A stretch of DNA of 64,000 nt from NCBI RefSeq assembly GCF_014635325.1, contig NZ_BMCT01000003.1, positions 480,659 to 544,658 on the forward strand, in the 5' to 3' direction. Below are positions 1-8,674 of this stretch, in pieces. The position numbers and the translations under genes are program-made. The DNA comes from Azorhizobium oxalatiphilum (GTDB lineage: Bacteria; Pseudomonadota; Alphaproteobacteria; Rhizobiales; Xanthobacteraceae). Below the pieces are notes generated by a model. It did not search any database. It worked only from the letters and a program-made list of their open reading frames with translations, and was not told the origin of the DNA. Within the stretch, counting starts at the first letter, position 1. The number at the start of each line of letters is the position of its first letter.

Positions 1-59
1 GGATCGGCAGGCGTGATGGGGAAAGCGGACAGGCCCTTGAACTGCGTCGGCATCGGCAT
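1..59 (-). CDS. Dihydrodipicolinate synthase/NAL-family protein, N-terminal fragment
   Basis: Only the first 19 or so codons are inside the window. The start reads MPMPTQFKGLSAFPITPADP, which resembles the N-terminus of DapA-family class I aldolases, where a G-x-x-x-(A/P)-x-x-T-P strand opens the barrel. The catalytic lysine and tyrosine lie off the edge, so the substrate cannot be judged. It is on the same strand as the VOC gene and the fds operon but separated from them by about 70 bases. Confidence 0.5.
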   Translation of the reverse strand, partial: MPMPTQFKGLSAFPITPAD

Positions 60-128
60 TTCGCTCCTCGAACGGCGTCCGCACGCTACACGACGGCGGC
101 GTGCGGGCAAGCGCGCAGCGTGGGTCAG

Positions 129-494
129 CTAGGCGTGATTGGAGGCGTCGTCGAAGCGCAGCACGTTGCCGAAAGGATCAGTGATCTTGGGGGCTGTGTC
201 GGTGGGGGAGGGGCGGGCGAAGCGGGCCTGCTTCGCATTCAGCTCGGCCGCGAGTGCGGCGATGCCGGTGCCCCGGATATAGACCACGGAGCCCGGCGTG
301 CCGTCGCCATAATGCTCGCTGAGATGCAGCTTCACGCCATCGCGGGAGACCTGCATGTAAAGCGGCAGGTCGGGCGCGTAGCGGTGTTCCCAGTCCAGCG
401 TGAAGCCGAGGAAATCCAGATAGAATTCCCTGGCTTTCGCGATGTCATAGATGCGCAGAACCGGGATCGCCGGATCGAGCCTGATCGTGGTCAT
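129..494 (-). CDS. VOC-family (glyoxalase/bleomycin-resistance-like) protein
   Basis: A 121-residue single-domain vicinal-oxygen-chelate protein. It opens with IPVLRIYDIAKAREFYLDFLGF, the usual first beta-alpha-beta unit, and closes with ITDPFGNVLRF, the conserved D-P-x-G-N-x-x-x-F strand. The ATG chosen gives MTTIRLDPAIPV and has a GGGAG ribosome site just upstream; an in-frame extension further 5' has no family similarity. It resembles the bleomycin-binding/glyoxalase superfamily (binding or detoxification of small molecules), but the substrate cannot be read. It lies 84 bases downstream of fdsD on the same strand and may be co-transcribed, although nothing links it functionally to formate oxidation. 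Confidence 0.8.
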   Translation of the reverse strand: MTTIRLDPAIPVLRIYDIAKAREFYLDFLGFTLDWEHRYAPDLPLYMQVSRDGVKLHLSEHYGDGTPGSVVYIRGTGIAALAAELNAKQARFARPSPTDTAPKITDPFGNVLRFDDASNHA

Positions 495-578
495 AAAACA
501 TCTCCCGCCGCAGCCGGCGGGAGAGTGGAGCGCCACGCCGTCCGGCGCAAGGACGCCGGAGTGCATGAGCTGTCGGCT

Positions 579-863
579 TCACTGCTTGCGGGCGAGCCCT
601 TCCAGCGCCTCGCGGGCAATGGGCTTCAGGCCTTCGCCGCCGGAGACGAGCAGTTCGGCGATGCGCGCGCGCATGCGCGGATCCCAGAATTTGGCGATGT
701 GATCGCGGGTGCCGGCCACGGCGGCATCATGCTTCTGCGAGCCGAAGAAGGTGGCGATCTGGTTGGCCATATAGACCAGCCGGTCGTCGGTGCTGGTGTG
801 GGAGTGCGCGTCGTCGCCGTGGGCGGCGTCGTGGGCTTCCCCGTGGGTCTGGCTATGCGACAT
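579..863 (-). CDS. fdsD: Formate dehydrogenase delta subunit FdsD
   Basis: A 94-residue protein and the last gene of the fds operon. The diagnostic stretch is RLVYMANQIATFF followed by KFWDPRMRARI, typical of the FdsD family, which is needed for maturation or assembly of the NAD-dependent molybdenum formate dehydrogenase rather than for catalysis. Its N-terminus is unusually rich in histidine (HSQTHGEAHDAAHGDDAHSH), a possible metal-binding tail or low-complexity region. Its start overlaps the end of fdhD by 11 bases, which implies translational coupling. Confidence 0.9.
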   Translation of the reverse strand: MSHSQTHGEAHDAAHGDDAHSHTSTDDRLVYMANQIATFFGSQKHDAAVAGTRDHIAKFWDPRMRARIAELLVSGGEGLKPIAREALEGLARKQ

Positions 864-1728
864 GGGCTTGGCGTTTCTCTCGCGGTTTTTTGGGGCCGAG
901 GTCGATGCGGCCTTCATGGGTAAAGACTTCGAAGCCATCGCTGCGGACGATGGCGGCAAGGGTGATGCCCGCGCGCTCTGCCGTGCGGATGGCGAGCGAG
1001 GTCGGGGCGGAGACGGCGGCGATCACCGGCACGCCGAGCACGGCGGCCTTCTGCACCATCTCGATGGAGACGCGGCTGGTGAGCAGCAACAGACCCTTGG
1101 CCGGCTCCGCCTTGAGCTGCGCCACCTTGCCGATGAGCTTGTCGAGGGCGTTGTGGCGGCCCACATCCTCGGCCACCGCCAGTATGCCCCGGCCGGGCTC
1201 GAAATAGCCGGCCGCATGCACCGCGCGGGTGGCGTGGTTGAGCGTCTGCGCAGGGGCCAGAGCCGACATGGCGTCCAGCAGCGCGGTGGCCTCCACGGTG
1301 AGCTGGCCTTCCACCTGCGCGGCGGGCTTGATGGCTTCGGCGAGGCTCTCCACGCCGCACAGGCCGCAGCCGGTGGGGCCGGCGAGATAGCGCCGCCGGG
1401 CGCCGAGCATGGCCATGCGCTCCTCGGCGATCCACATGCGCGCCTCGATGCCGTCCTCCACCGCGATCACGTCGAGGGACAGGATGTCGGCGGCGGAGCG
1501 GATGATGCCTTCCGAGAGCGAGAAGCCCAGTGCGAAAGCCTCGATGTCGAGAGGGCTCGCCATCATCACCGCATGGGTGGTGCCGTTATAGGTGAGGGCG
1601 ACGGGCGTCTCTTCCGGAACCGCCCGTTCACCGGACGTCACTTCGCCTTCGCGCCACACGTCGCGGGTCACGCGGCGGACGGGCTCCGGCATGTCCGGGA
1701 TCTTGGGGAGGGGAGCGGTGTCAGGCAT
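853..1728 (-). CDS. fdhD: Formate dehydrogenase accessory sulfurtransferase FdhD (FdsC)
   Basis: A 291-residue FdhD/FdsC family protein. This family binds the bis-MGD cofactor and passes sulfur from a cysteine desulfurase to the molybdenum site before insertion into the alpha subunit. The CGLCG motif corresponds to the two-cysteine loop of E. coli FdhD. Also visible are GRHNALDKLIG and the C-terminal LLLTSRVSIEMVQKA segment typical of the family. The start chosen (MPDTAPLPKIPD) sits well inside a longer open frame whose upstream part runs through the intergenic repeat and is not protein-like. It lies between fdsA and fdsD, the standard fdsGBACD order. Confidence 0.93.
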   Translation of the reverse strand: MPDTAPLPKIPDMPEPVRRVTRDVWREGEVTSGERAVPEETPVALTYNGTTHAVMMASPLDIEAFALGFSLSEGIIRSAADILSLDVIAVEDGIEARMWIAEERMAMLGARRRYLAGPTGCGLCGVESLAEAIKPAAQVEGQLTVEATALLDAMSALAPAQTLNHATRAVHAAGYFEPGRGILAVAEDVGRHNALDKLIGKVAQLKAEPAKGLLLLTSRVSIEMVQKAAVLGVPVIAAVSAPTSLAIRTAERAGITLAAIVRSDGFEVFTHEGRIDLGPKKPREKRQAHVA

Positions 1729-1816
1729 GGGGCGGCATCCCGGCAGAAGGGGGAGCCCCACAGATTGGGCCGATGACGCCGGAGTGCAAGCGCGGGGTGG
1801 CCATTGGACGGGAGAA

Positions 1817-1940
1817 CCCTCGCCCCGTGCGGGGGAGGGTAGGGAGGGGGGTAATGCCCTCTCTGCCGGCATCCGGTCGGGAAACCGGAACCGCGCGCCA
1901 TGCCCCCTCCCCAACCCTCCCCCGCAAGCGGGAGAGGGGG
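1817..1940. repeat. GC-rich palindromic intergenic repeat pair (REP-like)
   Basis: Between fdsA and fdhD two copies of a CCCTCxCC...GCGGGxGAGGG element face each other, at about 1817-1850 and 1903-1940. Each copy is itself a hairpin (for example CCCTCCCCCGCAAGCGGGAG). Dispersed repeats of this composition are common between genes in Alphaproteobacteria. They may form a stem-loop in the fds transcript and moderate expression of the two downstream maturation genes; that role is inference. Confidence 0.7.
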
Positions 1941-1973
1941 TGCGTTGCGCGGGAAGGGAACCCGGCGGCCATC

Positions 1974-4811
1974 TTACTCGGCGGCTTCGGCGATGCGGCG
2001 GCTCTGGCGGGAGAAGGCCTCGTAATTCTCCTGCCACGGGCTCGGCCCGTTGGAGGGCGAGATCTGAACCGCCGTCACCTTGTATTCGGGGCAGTTGGTG
2101 GCCCAGTCCGAATAATCGGTGGTGATCACGTTGGCCTGCGTCACCGGGTGGTGGAACGTGGTGTAGACCACGCCGGTGGGCATGCGCTCGGAGATCACCG
2201 CCTTCAGCGAGGTGGAGCCGGCGCGGCTGTCGAGGCGCACATAGTCGCCATCGCGGATGCCGCGCGTCTCCGCATCGTGCGGGTGGATCTCCAGCACGTC
2301 CTCGGGATGCCAGGCCACGTTCTCGGTGCGCCGGGTCTGGGCGCCCACATTGTACTGGCTGAGGATGCGGCCCGTGGTGAGCAGCAGCGGGAAACGCGGG
2401 CCGGTGCGTTCGTCGGTGGGCACATACTCGGTGAGCATGAACTTGCCCTTGCCGCGCACGAAGCCGCCGATATGCATGACCGGCGTGCCTTCCGGCGCCT
2501 TCTCGTTGCAGGGCCACTGCACGGAGCCGGCCTCCTCCAGCTTGGCGTAGGAGACGCCCGTGAAGGTGGGGGTCAACCGGGCGATCTCGTCCATGATCTC
2601 GCTCGGGTGCTGGTAGTCCATCTTATAGCCGAGGGCTTCGGCCAGCATGATGGTGACTTCCCAGTCAGCATAGCCGTTCTTCGGGGCCATCAGCTTGCGC
2701 ACGCGCTGGATGCGGCGCTCGGCATTGGTGAAGGTGCCGTCCTTCTCCAGGAAGGAGCAGCCCGGCAGGAAGACGTGGGCGTAGTTGGCGGTCTCGTTCA
2801 GGAACAGGTCCTGCACCACGAGGCATTCCAGCGCGCCGAGGCCGGCGGAGACATGGCGGGTGTCGGGGTCGGACTGGAGGATGTCCTCGCCCTGCACATA
2901 CATGCCCTTGAAGGTGCCATCGACGGCCGCGTCGAACATGTTGGGGATGCGCAGGCCGGGCTCGTCGTCCAGCTTCACCCCCCAGTCACGCTCGAACAGC
3001 ACGCGGGTGTCATCTTCCGCCACATGGCGATAGCCCGGCAGTTCGTGCGGGAACGAGCCCATGTCGCACGAGCCCTGCACGTTGTTCTGGCCGCGCAGCG
3101 GGTTCACGCCCACGCCGTTGCGGCCGATGTTGCCGGTGGCCATGGCGAGGTTGGCGATGCCGATGACGGTGGTGGAGCCCTGCGAATGCTCGGTGACGCC
3201 GAGGCCGTAATAGATGGCGCCGTTGCCGCCCTTGGCATAGAGCCGGGCCGCGCCGCGCACCAGCGCCGGATCAACGCCGGTATACTGCTGGATGGCCTCG
3301 GGGCTGTGGCGCTCCTCGGCCACGAACTCGGCCCACTCCTGGAACTCGTCCCAGTCGCAATAGTCGCGCACGAAGTCCTCGTGCACGAGGCCCTCGGTGA
3401 CGATCACATGGGCGATCGCCGTGACCATGGCGACGTTGGTGCCGGGGCGCAGCGGCAGGTGGTAGTCCGCCTGCACGTGCGGGGTGCGCACGAGGTCGAT
3501 CTTGCGCGGGTCGATGACGATGAGCTTGGCACCCTCGCGCAGGCGCTTCTTCATGCGCGAGCCGAACACCGGGTGGCCGTCCGTCGGGTTGGCGCCGATG
3601 ACGAGGATGACGTCGCTCTCTTCGACCGAGTCGAAGTCCTGCGTGCCCGCCGAGGTGCCGTAGGTCTGCGAGAGACCGTAGCCGGTGGGCGAGTGGCAGA
3701 CACGGGCGCAGGTATCGACATTGTTGTTGCCGAAGGCGCCACGGATCAGCTTCTGGACGAGGTAGGTTTCCTCGTTCGTGCAGCGCGAGGAGGTGATGCC
3801 ACCCACCGCGCGGCGGCCGTACTTCTCCTGGATGCGCTTGAACTCGGAGGCGGCGTAGGCGATCGCCTCCTCATAGCTCACTTCCTTCCACGGCTCGTGG
3901 ATGGAGGAGCGGATCATGGGCTTCAGGATGCGGTCCTTGTGGGTCGCATAGCCATAGGCGAAGCGGCCCTTCACGCAGCTATGGCCACGGTTCGCCTTGC
4001 CGTCCTTGTAGGGCACCATGCGCACCAGCTCGTCGCCGCGCATTTCCGCCTTGAAGGTGCAGCCCACGCCGCAATAGGCGCAGGTCGTCACCAGCGAATG
4101 CTCGGGCGTGCCGATGTCGTACATGGCCTTTTCGTTGAGCGTCGCGGTCGGGCAGGCCTGCACGCAGGCGCCGCAGGAGACGCACTCGGAGGAGAGGAAC
4201 TCCTCGTCCATGCCCGGCGAGACGCGCGAGCCGAAGCCGCGGCCGGAGATGGTCAGCGCGAACGTGCCCTGCACTTCCTCGCAGGCGCGGACGCAGCGGT
4301 TGCAGACGATGCACTTCGACTTTTCATAGGTGAAGTAGGGGTTGGACTCGTCCTTCCCCATCTTGATGTGGTTCTCGCCCTCGTAGCCGTAGCGCACTTC
4401 GCGCAGGCCCACGACGCCGGCCATGTCCTGCAACTCGCAGTCGCCGTTGGCGGAGCAGGTCAGGCAGTCCAGCGGATGGTCGGAGATGTAGAGCTCCATG
4501 ACGCCACGGCGGATCTGCTTCAGCCGCTCGGTCTGGGTCTTCACCACGATGCCTTCCGCCACCGGCGTAGTGCAGGAGGCGGGGGTGCCGTTGCGGCCTT
4601 CGATCTCGATCAGGCAGAGCCGGCAGGAGCCGAAGGCGTCCAGCATGTCGGTGGCGCACAGCTTGGGGATCTGGTTCCCCACTTCCATCGCCGCACGCAT
4701 GATGGAGGTGCCTTCCGGCACCTGCACCTTCATGCCGTCGATGGTGAGCGTGACCAGCTTCTCGGATTTGGAAGCCGGCGTGCCGTAGTCGATCTCATGC
4801 ACGAGGGACAT
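1974..4811 (-). CDS. fdsA: NAD-dependent formate dehydrogenase alpha subunit FdsA
   Basis: The 945-residue catalytic subunit oxidises formate to CO2 at a bis-MGD molybdenum site and passes electrons through iron-sulfur clusters to FdsB. The N-terminal ferredoxin-like [2Fe-2S] domain uses about Cys52/63/66/80. Next comes the His/Cys3 cluster (H112, C116, C119, C125), then two ferredoxin-type sets (CIVCNRC and CVSCGAC, about 167-220) and the CAYCGVGC cluster near 244-251. The active-site ligand is cysteine (RVCHSP, about Cys372), not selenocysteine. Size and layout match Rhodobacter capsulatus FdsA. The start MSLVHEIDYGTP is preceded by GGAGA; a longer frame upstream runs inside fdsB and is spurious. 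Confidence 0.97.
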   Translation of the reverse strand: MSLVHEIDYGTPASKSEKLVTLTIDGMKVQVPEGTSIMRAAMEVGNQIPKLCATDMLDAFGSCRLCLIEIEGRNGTPASCTTPVAEGIVVKTQTERLKQIRRGVMELYISDHPLDCLTCSANGDCELQDMAGVVGLREVRYGYEGENHIKMGKDESNPYFTYEKSKCIVCNRCVRACEEVQGTFALTISGRGFGSRVSPGMDEEFLSSECVSCGACVQACPTATLNEKAMYDIGTPEHSLVTTCAYCGVGCTFKAEMRGDELVRMVPYKDGKANRGHSCVKGRFAYGYATHKDRILKPMIRSSIHEPWKEVSYEEAIAYAASEFKRIQEKYGRRAVGGITSSRCTNEETYLVQKLIRGAFGNNNVDTCARVCHSPTGYGLSQTYGTSAGTQDFDSVEESDVILVIGANPTDGHPVFGSRMKKRLREGAKLIVIDPRKIDLVRTPHVQADYHLPLRPGTNVAMVTAIAHVIVTEGLVHEDFVRDYCDWDEFQEWAEFVAEERHSPEAIQQYTGVDPALVRGAARLYAKGGNGAIYYGLGVTEHSQGSTTVIGIANLAMATGNIGRNGVGVNPLRGQNNVQGSCDMGSFPHELPGYRHVAEDDTRVLFERDWGVKLDDEPGLRIPNMFDAAVDGTFKGMYVQGEDILQSDPDTRHVSAGLGALECLVVQDLFLNETANYAHVFLPGCSFLEKDGTFTNAERRIQRVRKLMAPKNGYADWEVTIMLAEALGYKMDYQHPSEIMDEIARLTPTFTGVSYAKLEEAGSVQWPCNEKAPEGTPVMHIGGFVRGKGKFMLTEYVPTDERTGPRFPLLLTTGRILSQYNVGAQTRRTENVAWHPEDVLEIHPHDAETRGIRDGDYVRLDSRAGSTSLKAVISERMPTGVVYTTFHHPVTQANVITTDYSDWATNCPEYKVTAVQISPSNGPSPWQENYEAFSRQSRRIAEAAE

Positions 4812-4822
4812 GGTGTCTCTCC

Positions 4823-6385
4823 TTATTCTGCGGCTACGGGCAGCTTCGGCGTGGCGCCGAAGTCTTCCGGGAAATGGGTGAGGGCGCTGAGCACGGGATA
4901 GGGCGTGAAGCCGCCCAGAGCGCAGAGCGAGCCCAGCTTCATGGTCTGGCAAAGGTCGGTCAGGATCGCGAGGTTCGCGTCCCGCTTGGTGCCGGCGATG
5001 ATCTTGTCCAGGGTCTCGACACCACGGGTGGAGCCGATGCGGCACGGGGTGCACTTGCCGCAGCTCTCGTGCGAACAGAACTCCATGGCGAAGCGGGCCA
5101 TGTGGGCCATGTCCACCGTGTCGTCGAACACCACGATGCCGCCGTGGCCGATGAGTGCGTCCTTGGCCGCGAAGGCCTCGTAATCGAACGGCGTGTCGAA
5201 CTGGTGCACCGGCAGGTAGGCGCCGAGCGGGCCGCCCGCCTGCACCGCGCGTACCGGACGGCCGGAGGCGGTGCCGCCGCCGATGTCGTTCACCAGCTCA
5301 CCGAGCGAGATGCCGAAGGCGGTCTCGAAGATGCCGCCATACTTCACGTTGCCGGCGATCTGGATCGGCATGGTGCCGCGCGAACGCCCCATGCCGAAGT
5401 CGCGATAAAAGGCGCCGCCCTTGTCGAGGATCACCGGCACGGTGGCCAGCGAGATCAGATTGTTGATGACGGTGGGCTGGCCGAACAGACCCTTGTGCGC
5501 GGGCAGCGGCGGCTTGGCGCGCACCACGCCGCGCTTGCCTTCCAGGCTGTCCAGCAGCGCGGTTTCCTCGCCGCACACATAGGCGCCCGCGCCCATGCGC
5601 ATTTCCATGTCGAAGTCATACTGCGAGCCAAGGACATTCTTGCCCAGCAGGCCGTTGGCGCGGGCGATCTCGATGGCCTTGTTCATCACCTCCAGCGAGA
5701 GGGGATATTCCGAGCGGCAGTAGACGAAGCCCTTGGTGGCGCCCACCGCGAGGCCGGCAATGGTCATGCCCTCGATGAGGCAGAAGGGGTCCGCCTCCAT
5801 GATCAGGCGGTCGGCGAAGGTGCCGCTGTCGCCCTCATCCGCGTTGCAGACGATGTAGCGCTGGTCGGCGGGGGCGGCGGCGACCGTGCGCCACTTGATG
5901 CCGGTGGGGAAGCCGGCGCCGCCGCGACCGCGCAGGCCGCTCTCGAACACCTGCTCCACGGTGGCGGAGGGGCCGATCTCGATGGCCTTGGCAAGGCCGC
6001 GATATCCGCCGAGATTTTTGTACTCGATCAAGGACAGGGGATCGATGATGCCGCAACGTGCGAACGTCAGGCGGGTCTGCTTCTTGAGGTAGGGGATTTC
6101 CTCCACCAGCCCCACGCAGAGCGGGTGGTCGGTCTTGCCCTCGAACAGGCCCGCTTCGACGAGGCTGTCCACGTCGGAGGGTTTCACCGGGCCGTAGCCG
6201 ACACGGCCGGCGGGGGTGTCGATTTCCACCAGCGGCTCCAGCCAGAACAGGCCGCGCGAGCCGTTGCGCACGATGTCCATGCTCTGGCCGCGCGCGGCGA
6301 GGGCGTCGTTCAGCTTGCGCGCCACGCGGTCGGCGCCGCAGGCGATGGCGGTGGCGTCGTTGGGAACGTAGAGGCGGGTGCTCAT
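4823..6385 (-). CDS. fdsB: NAD-dependent formate dehydrogenase beta subunit FdsB
   Basis: A 520-residue diaphorase subunit that accepts electrons from FdsA and reduces NAD+. It is a NuoF homologue with an N-terminal thioredoxin-like extension. The glycine-rich FMN/NADH loop GLRGRGGAGFPTG and the [4Fe-4S] motif CGKCTPCR are intact. The start MSTRLYVPNDATA overlaps the stop of fdsG by four bases (ATGA type), and the gene ends 11 bases before fdsA, so fdsG-B-A are translationally linked. It is expected to be cytoplasmic, in a dimer of FdsABG heterotrimers. Confidence 0.96.
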   Translation of the reverse strand: MSTRLYVPNDATAIACGADRVARKLNDALAARGQSMDIVRNGSRGLFWLEPLVEIDTPAGRVGYGPVKPSDVDSLVEAGLFEGKTDHPLCVGLVEEIPYLKKQTRLTFARCGIIDPLSLIEYKNLGGYRGLAKAIEIGPSATVEQVFESGLRGRGGAGFPTGIKWRTVAAAPADQRYIVCNADEGDSGTFADRLIMEADPFCLIEGMTIAGLAVGATKGFVYCRSEYPLSLEVMNKAIEIARANGLLGKNVLGSQYDFDMEMRMGAGAYVCGEETALLDSLEGKRGVVRAKPPLPAHKGLFGQPTVINNLISLATVPVILDKGGAFYRDFGMGRSRGTMPIQIAGNVKYGGIFETAFGISLGELVNDIGGGTASGRPVRAVQAGGPLGAYLPVHQFDTPFDYEAFAAKDALIGHGGIVVFDDTVDMAHMARFAMEFCSHESCGKCTPCRIGSTRGVETLDKIIAGTKRDANLAILTDLCQTMKLGSLCALGGFTPYPVLSALTHFPEDFGATPKLPVAAE

Positions 6386-6855
6386 CGGTTGGTCTCCGCC
6401 ACCAGTTCGTCGATGGTCTCTTCGTCGAGGCGGCCGACGAGGCGGCCGTCGATCATGGCCGAGGGGGCGCAGGCGCACAGGCCGAGGCAGTAGATGGGCT
6501 CCAGCGTCACCCGGCCGTCGGCCGAGGTCTCGCCCATCTCGATGCCGAGGCGCTCCTCGGCATAGCGGGTGAGCTTGTCCGCGCCCATGGACTGGCAGGC
6601 CTCGGCGGCGCACAGCTTGATGACGTGGCGGCCGGCGGGCTCGCGGCGGAAGTCATGGTAGAAGGTGACGACGCCATGAACCTCGGCGCGCGACAGGTTC
6701 AGGTTTTCCGCGATCAGGGGCACGACCAGATCCGGCACAAAACCGAAGGCCTCCTGCACGGCGTGGAGGATGGGCATGGTGGCGCCATCCATATGCCGGT
6801 GCGCGGTGATGATCTCCTGAGCGCGGATTTCGCTCCAAGGTTCGTAGCCGGCCAT
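6382..6855 (-). CDS. fdsG: NAD-dependent formate dehydrogenase gamma subunit FdsG
   Basis: A 157-residue NuoE-like [2Fe-2S] subunit and the first gene of the operon. The four cluster cysteines are visible in CAAEAC and CLGLCAC. The segment AEVHGVVTFYHDF is characteristic of NuoE/FdsG. The ATG (MAGYEPWSEI) is preceded by a GGAAGGA ribosome site. In several relatives an fdsR LysR gene lies next to fdsG; none is present here, so regulation is not evident from context. Confidence 0.95.
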   Translation of the reverse strand: MAGYEPWSEIRAQEIITAHRHMDGATMPILHAVQEAFGFVPDLVVPLIAENLNLSRAEVHGVVTFYHDFRREPAGRHVIKLCAAEACQSMGADKLTRYAEERLGIEMGETSADGRVTLEPIYCLGLCACAPSAMIDGRLVGRLDEETIDELVAETNR

Positions 6856-7725
6856 CGGCGGTCCTTCCCTAGTCCCGCTTGAAGCGGGTTCCTTGTGATC
6901 GTTCCAATCAATCTGGCATACAAAAAACGCTGATCAAGCGAGCTGTGGGATGTTGCGATAGAACATTTCTATTGTAGCGACCGTTGAACGGCGGCCGTTT
7001 TCGGCTCCGCAAAAGGGTTTCTTTCGCGCGACGGTAGATGCGTCCCCCTTGGGAAGGCCGCGCCCATGGGCGTTTTGATCGGGGATCTCTATCTGGGCGG
7101 TGTTTGATCGCAGGCCATGAATCGAGAATGCTGCGTCGCACCATGATGCCGATCGCCGGCATCCGACTTTGGTCGGTCACGCGAATTTTTATGCGGGTGA
7201 AAGCTGCTCGGCGCCTCGGAGGCGGCCGGTTCGGATTGAATCGGTCCGAGCCGGTCCGGCTCCCGCGCGGTGATGGAGAGGGCCTCGCGGCCCAGACCTG
7301 AACCATCGCAGCCTGAACTGCGGGCGTGTCGTCGAATCGACAGCGGGCCGCAGGGCTTCGCGCATGAGCAATCCCCATCCGTCCCGATGCGGAGGTAGCC
7401 GGGCCGCGGTTCGGCTCCGCCTCGACCTGAGGTTAGCAAGCTATCTGGAATAATATCCGGTCGCTGGCACTGTGCCGTTATCAAAATACCTGCAATGAGC
7501 TTCGTATCGGTAGCTTCTGCATAATATGCGAAGACAAACAGCGGTTGTAGTTGACGCATACGGCAAAGGTTATAATGGGATCAGTGCCTGCCCGGCACAG
7601 CCGTCCTCCGGACATTTGCGGATGACGGCTTTTCCTGATGTGTCGCGGGTTTTCCCGTTCGTTTTCTTGTCTTGGGCCGCGCGCTTTTTCCTGCGGCCCG
7701 GTGTTGCCCCGCCGGAGGGGGAGCC
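6856..7725. other. Long intergenic region upstream of fdsG
   Basis: About 870 bases without a convincing gene; short open frames on both strands have no recognisable protein character. It must hold the fds promoter (minus strand) and the promoter of the plus-strand gene that follows. A palindrome sits in the fdsG leader. Near 7470-7600 there are small GC palindromes (GGCACTGTGCC and GTGCCTGCCCGGCAC). I saw no sigma-54 site, FNR/FixK box or RNA gene that met consensus. Confidence 0.5.
6874..6888 (-). promoter_or_regulatory. Perfect palindrome in the fdsG 5' leader
   Basis: CCCGCTT-G-AAGCGGG, 7-bp arms around one base, lies 18 bases upstream of the fdsG start. It could be an operator for an unlinked regulator or an RNA hairpin in the leader. 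Its role is not known. Confidence 0.45.
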
Positions 7726-8184
7726 ATGGTTTTGCAACTGGATGATGAGGATTTCCAGCTTCTGGAAGTCGCCCAGCCGGGAACGTTCGTGGACGTGCGC
7801 ATCGGCGCGCCCGAGGCGCGGCGCGTCTCGCGCCTGAGGCTGGGCGGGCTGATCGAGACTGGCCCCGTGCGTGACGGAACGCAGCGCGTCGTCACCTCCA
7901 TGACTGGCAGGGCGGCGCTGGAGCGCAGGGTCTGGGAGCATCAGGGCGCGACGCTGGATCCCTTCTCGTCCGTCCAGCCGGGCACCTTGTCGGAATTGCG
8001 GGATCTGCTGCGCTCGGTCTGCCCGCGCGTACAGGTCAACCGGACGCAGACGCCCTTCCTGCTGGAGGTTCTGACCCCGAGCCCCTTCGCAGCCCAGGAG
8101 CGCAACCGCCTGCTGCAATGGCTGGACGACAACCTGCCGCTGAGCTTCACCTACCGGCTGTCATCGAACGCTCCAGGTCTTTGA
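7726..8184 (+). CDS. Hypothetical protein upstream of the fix cluster
   Basis: A 152-residue protein starting MVLQLDDEDFQLLEV, with a strong GGAGGGGGA ribosome site five bases before the ATG. It is soluble, with no membrane segment or signal peptide. The C-terminal half (LSELRDLLRSVCPRVQVNRTQTPFLLEVLTPSPFAAQERNR...) looks like a folded alpha/beta unit but matches no family I can name. The gene is on the opposite strand from, and convergent with, the fixABCX transcript. The frame is credible from codon use and the ribosome site. Confidence 0.6.
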   Translation: MVLQLDDEDFQLLEVAQPGTFVDVRIGAPEARRVSRLRLGGLIETGPVRDGTQRVVTSMTGRAALERRVWEHQGATLDPFSSVQPGTLSELRDLLRSVCPRVQVNRTQTPFLLEVLTPSPFAAQERNRLLQWLDDNLPLSFTYRLSSNAPGL

Positions 8185-8209
8185 TAGAGAATGTCTTTGA
8201 TAGAGAATG
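8178..8209. repeat. 16-bp perfect tandem duplication
   Basis: TCTTTGATAGAGAATG occurs twice in immediate succession, followed by a further TCTT. The first copy contains the stop codon of the preceding gene, so the duplication supplies a second TTTGATAG just beyond it. It is probably a slippage product. Confidence 0.85.
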
Positions 8210-8384
8210 TCTTGCGGCTTGGATTGCGGAGCAATCAAAGCCGGACATGCTCCAGGCGCGGGTCCGCGCGCCGCCGGCGTGCCATCCGGAACGCCGGAGC
8301 GGCGGAAACCGCGTGGCACTGCCAGTGCGGGCGCGCCCGGGACCGAAGCCGGGGAGCGGTGGGGCAGCCGCCCGGCATCGGCTC

Positions 8385-8591
8385 TCAGGCGGTGGCGGCT
8401 TCCAGCGCCTTCAGCTTGCCGCGCGCCTCTTCCAGCGCCTTGAACGTGTCGTAGGTCTCCTGCGCCACCTCGAGGATGCTCTGCCAGTTGATGGGCAGAT
8501 CCTCGGACAGATCGTGCAGGTTCATCTTCGCGCCGACCGACTTGGACGACAGCTTCTTGATCTCGGCCTTCAGGGTCTCGATGTCGGACAC
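8385..8591 (-). CDS. CCE_0567-family small metalloprotein (nif-associated)
   Basis: A 68-residue helical protein starting at GTG with a GGAG ribosome site. The pattern MSDIETLKAEIKKL...AKMNLHDLSEDLPINWQSILEVAQETYDTFKALEEARGKL matches the small two-helix CCE_0567/NifX-associated metalloproteins commonly found in nif clusters. Lys/Glu heptads suggest a helical hairpin. Its exact role is unknown; it is usually linked to nifX, whereas here it follows fixX after an 83-base gap, probably in the same transcript. Confidence 0.75.
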   Translation of the reverse strand: MSDIETLKAEIKKLSSKSVGAKMNLHDLSEDLPINWQSILEVAQETYDTFKALEEARGKLKALEAATA

Positions 8592-8674
8592 GGGCGGTCT
8601 CCAGCTTTCTCGGATTGGGCTCCACGGGCCGGATGGATTCATCCTGACCCGATCCTGCGCTCGGCCGTGCGGGC

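Noticed and set aside
1773..4901. A 1042-codon open frame on the plus strand
   Set aside because: It lies antisense to fdsA, whose cofactor motifs are intact; its residue make-up (His/Ala/Gly/Val-rich) is typical of the complement of a GC-rich gene.
4874..6493. A 539-codon open frame on the plus strand
   Set aside because: Antisense to fdsB and fdsG; no domain signature and low-complexity composition.
6908..7559. Minus-strand frames of 156 codons upstream of fdsG
   Set aside because: They overlap each other in different frames, have no ribosome sites, and their composition is Arg/Pro-rich without any motif.
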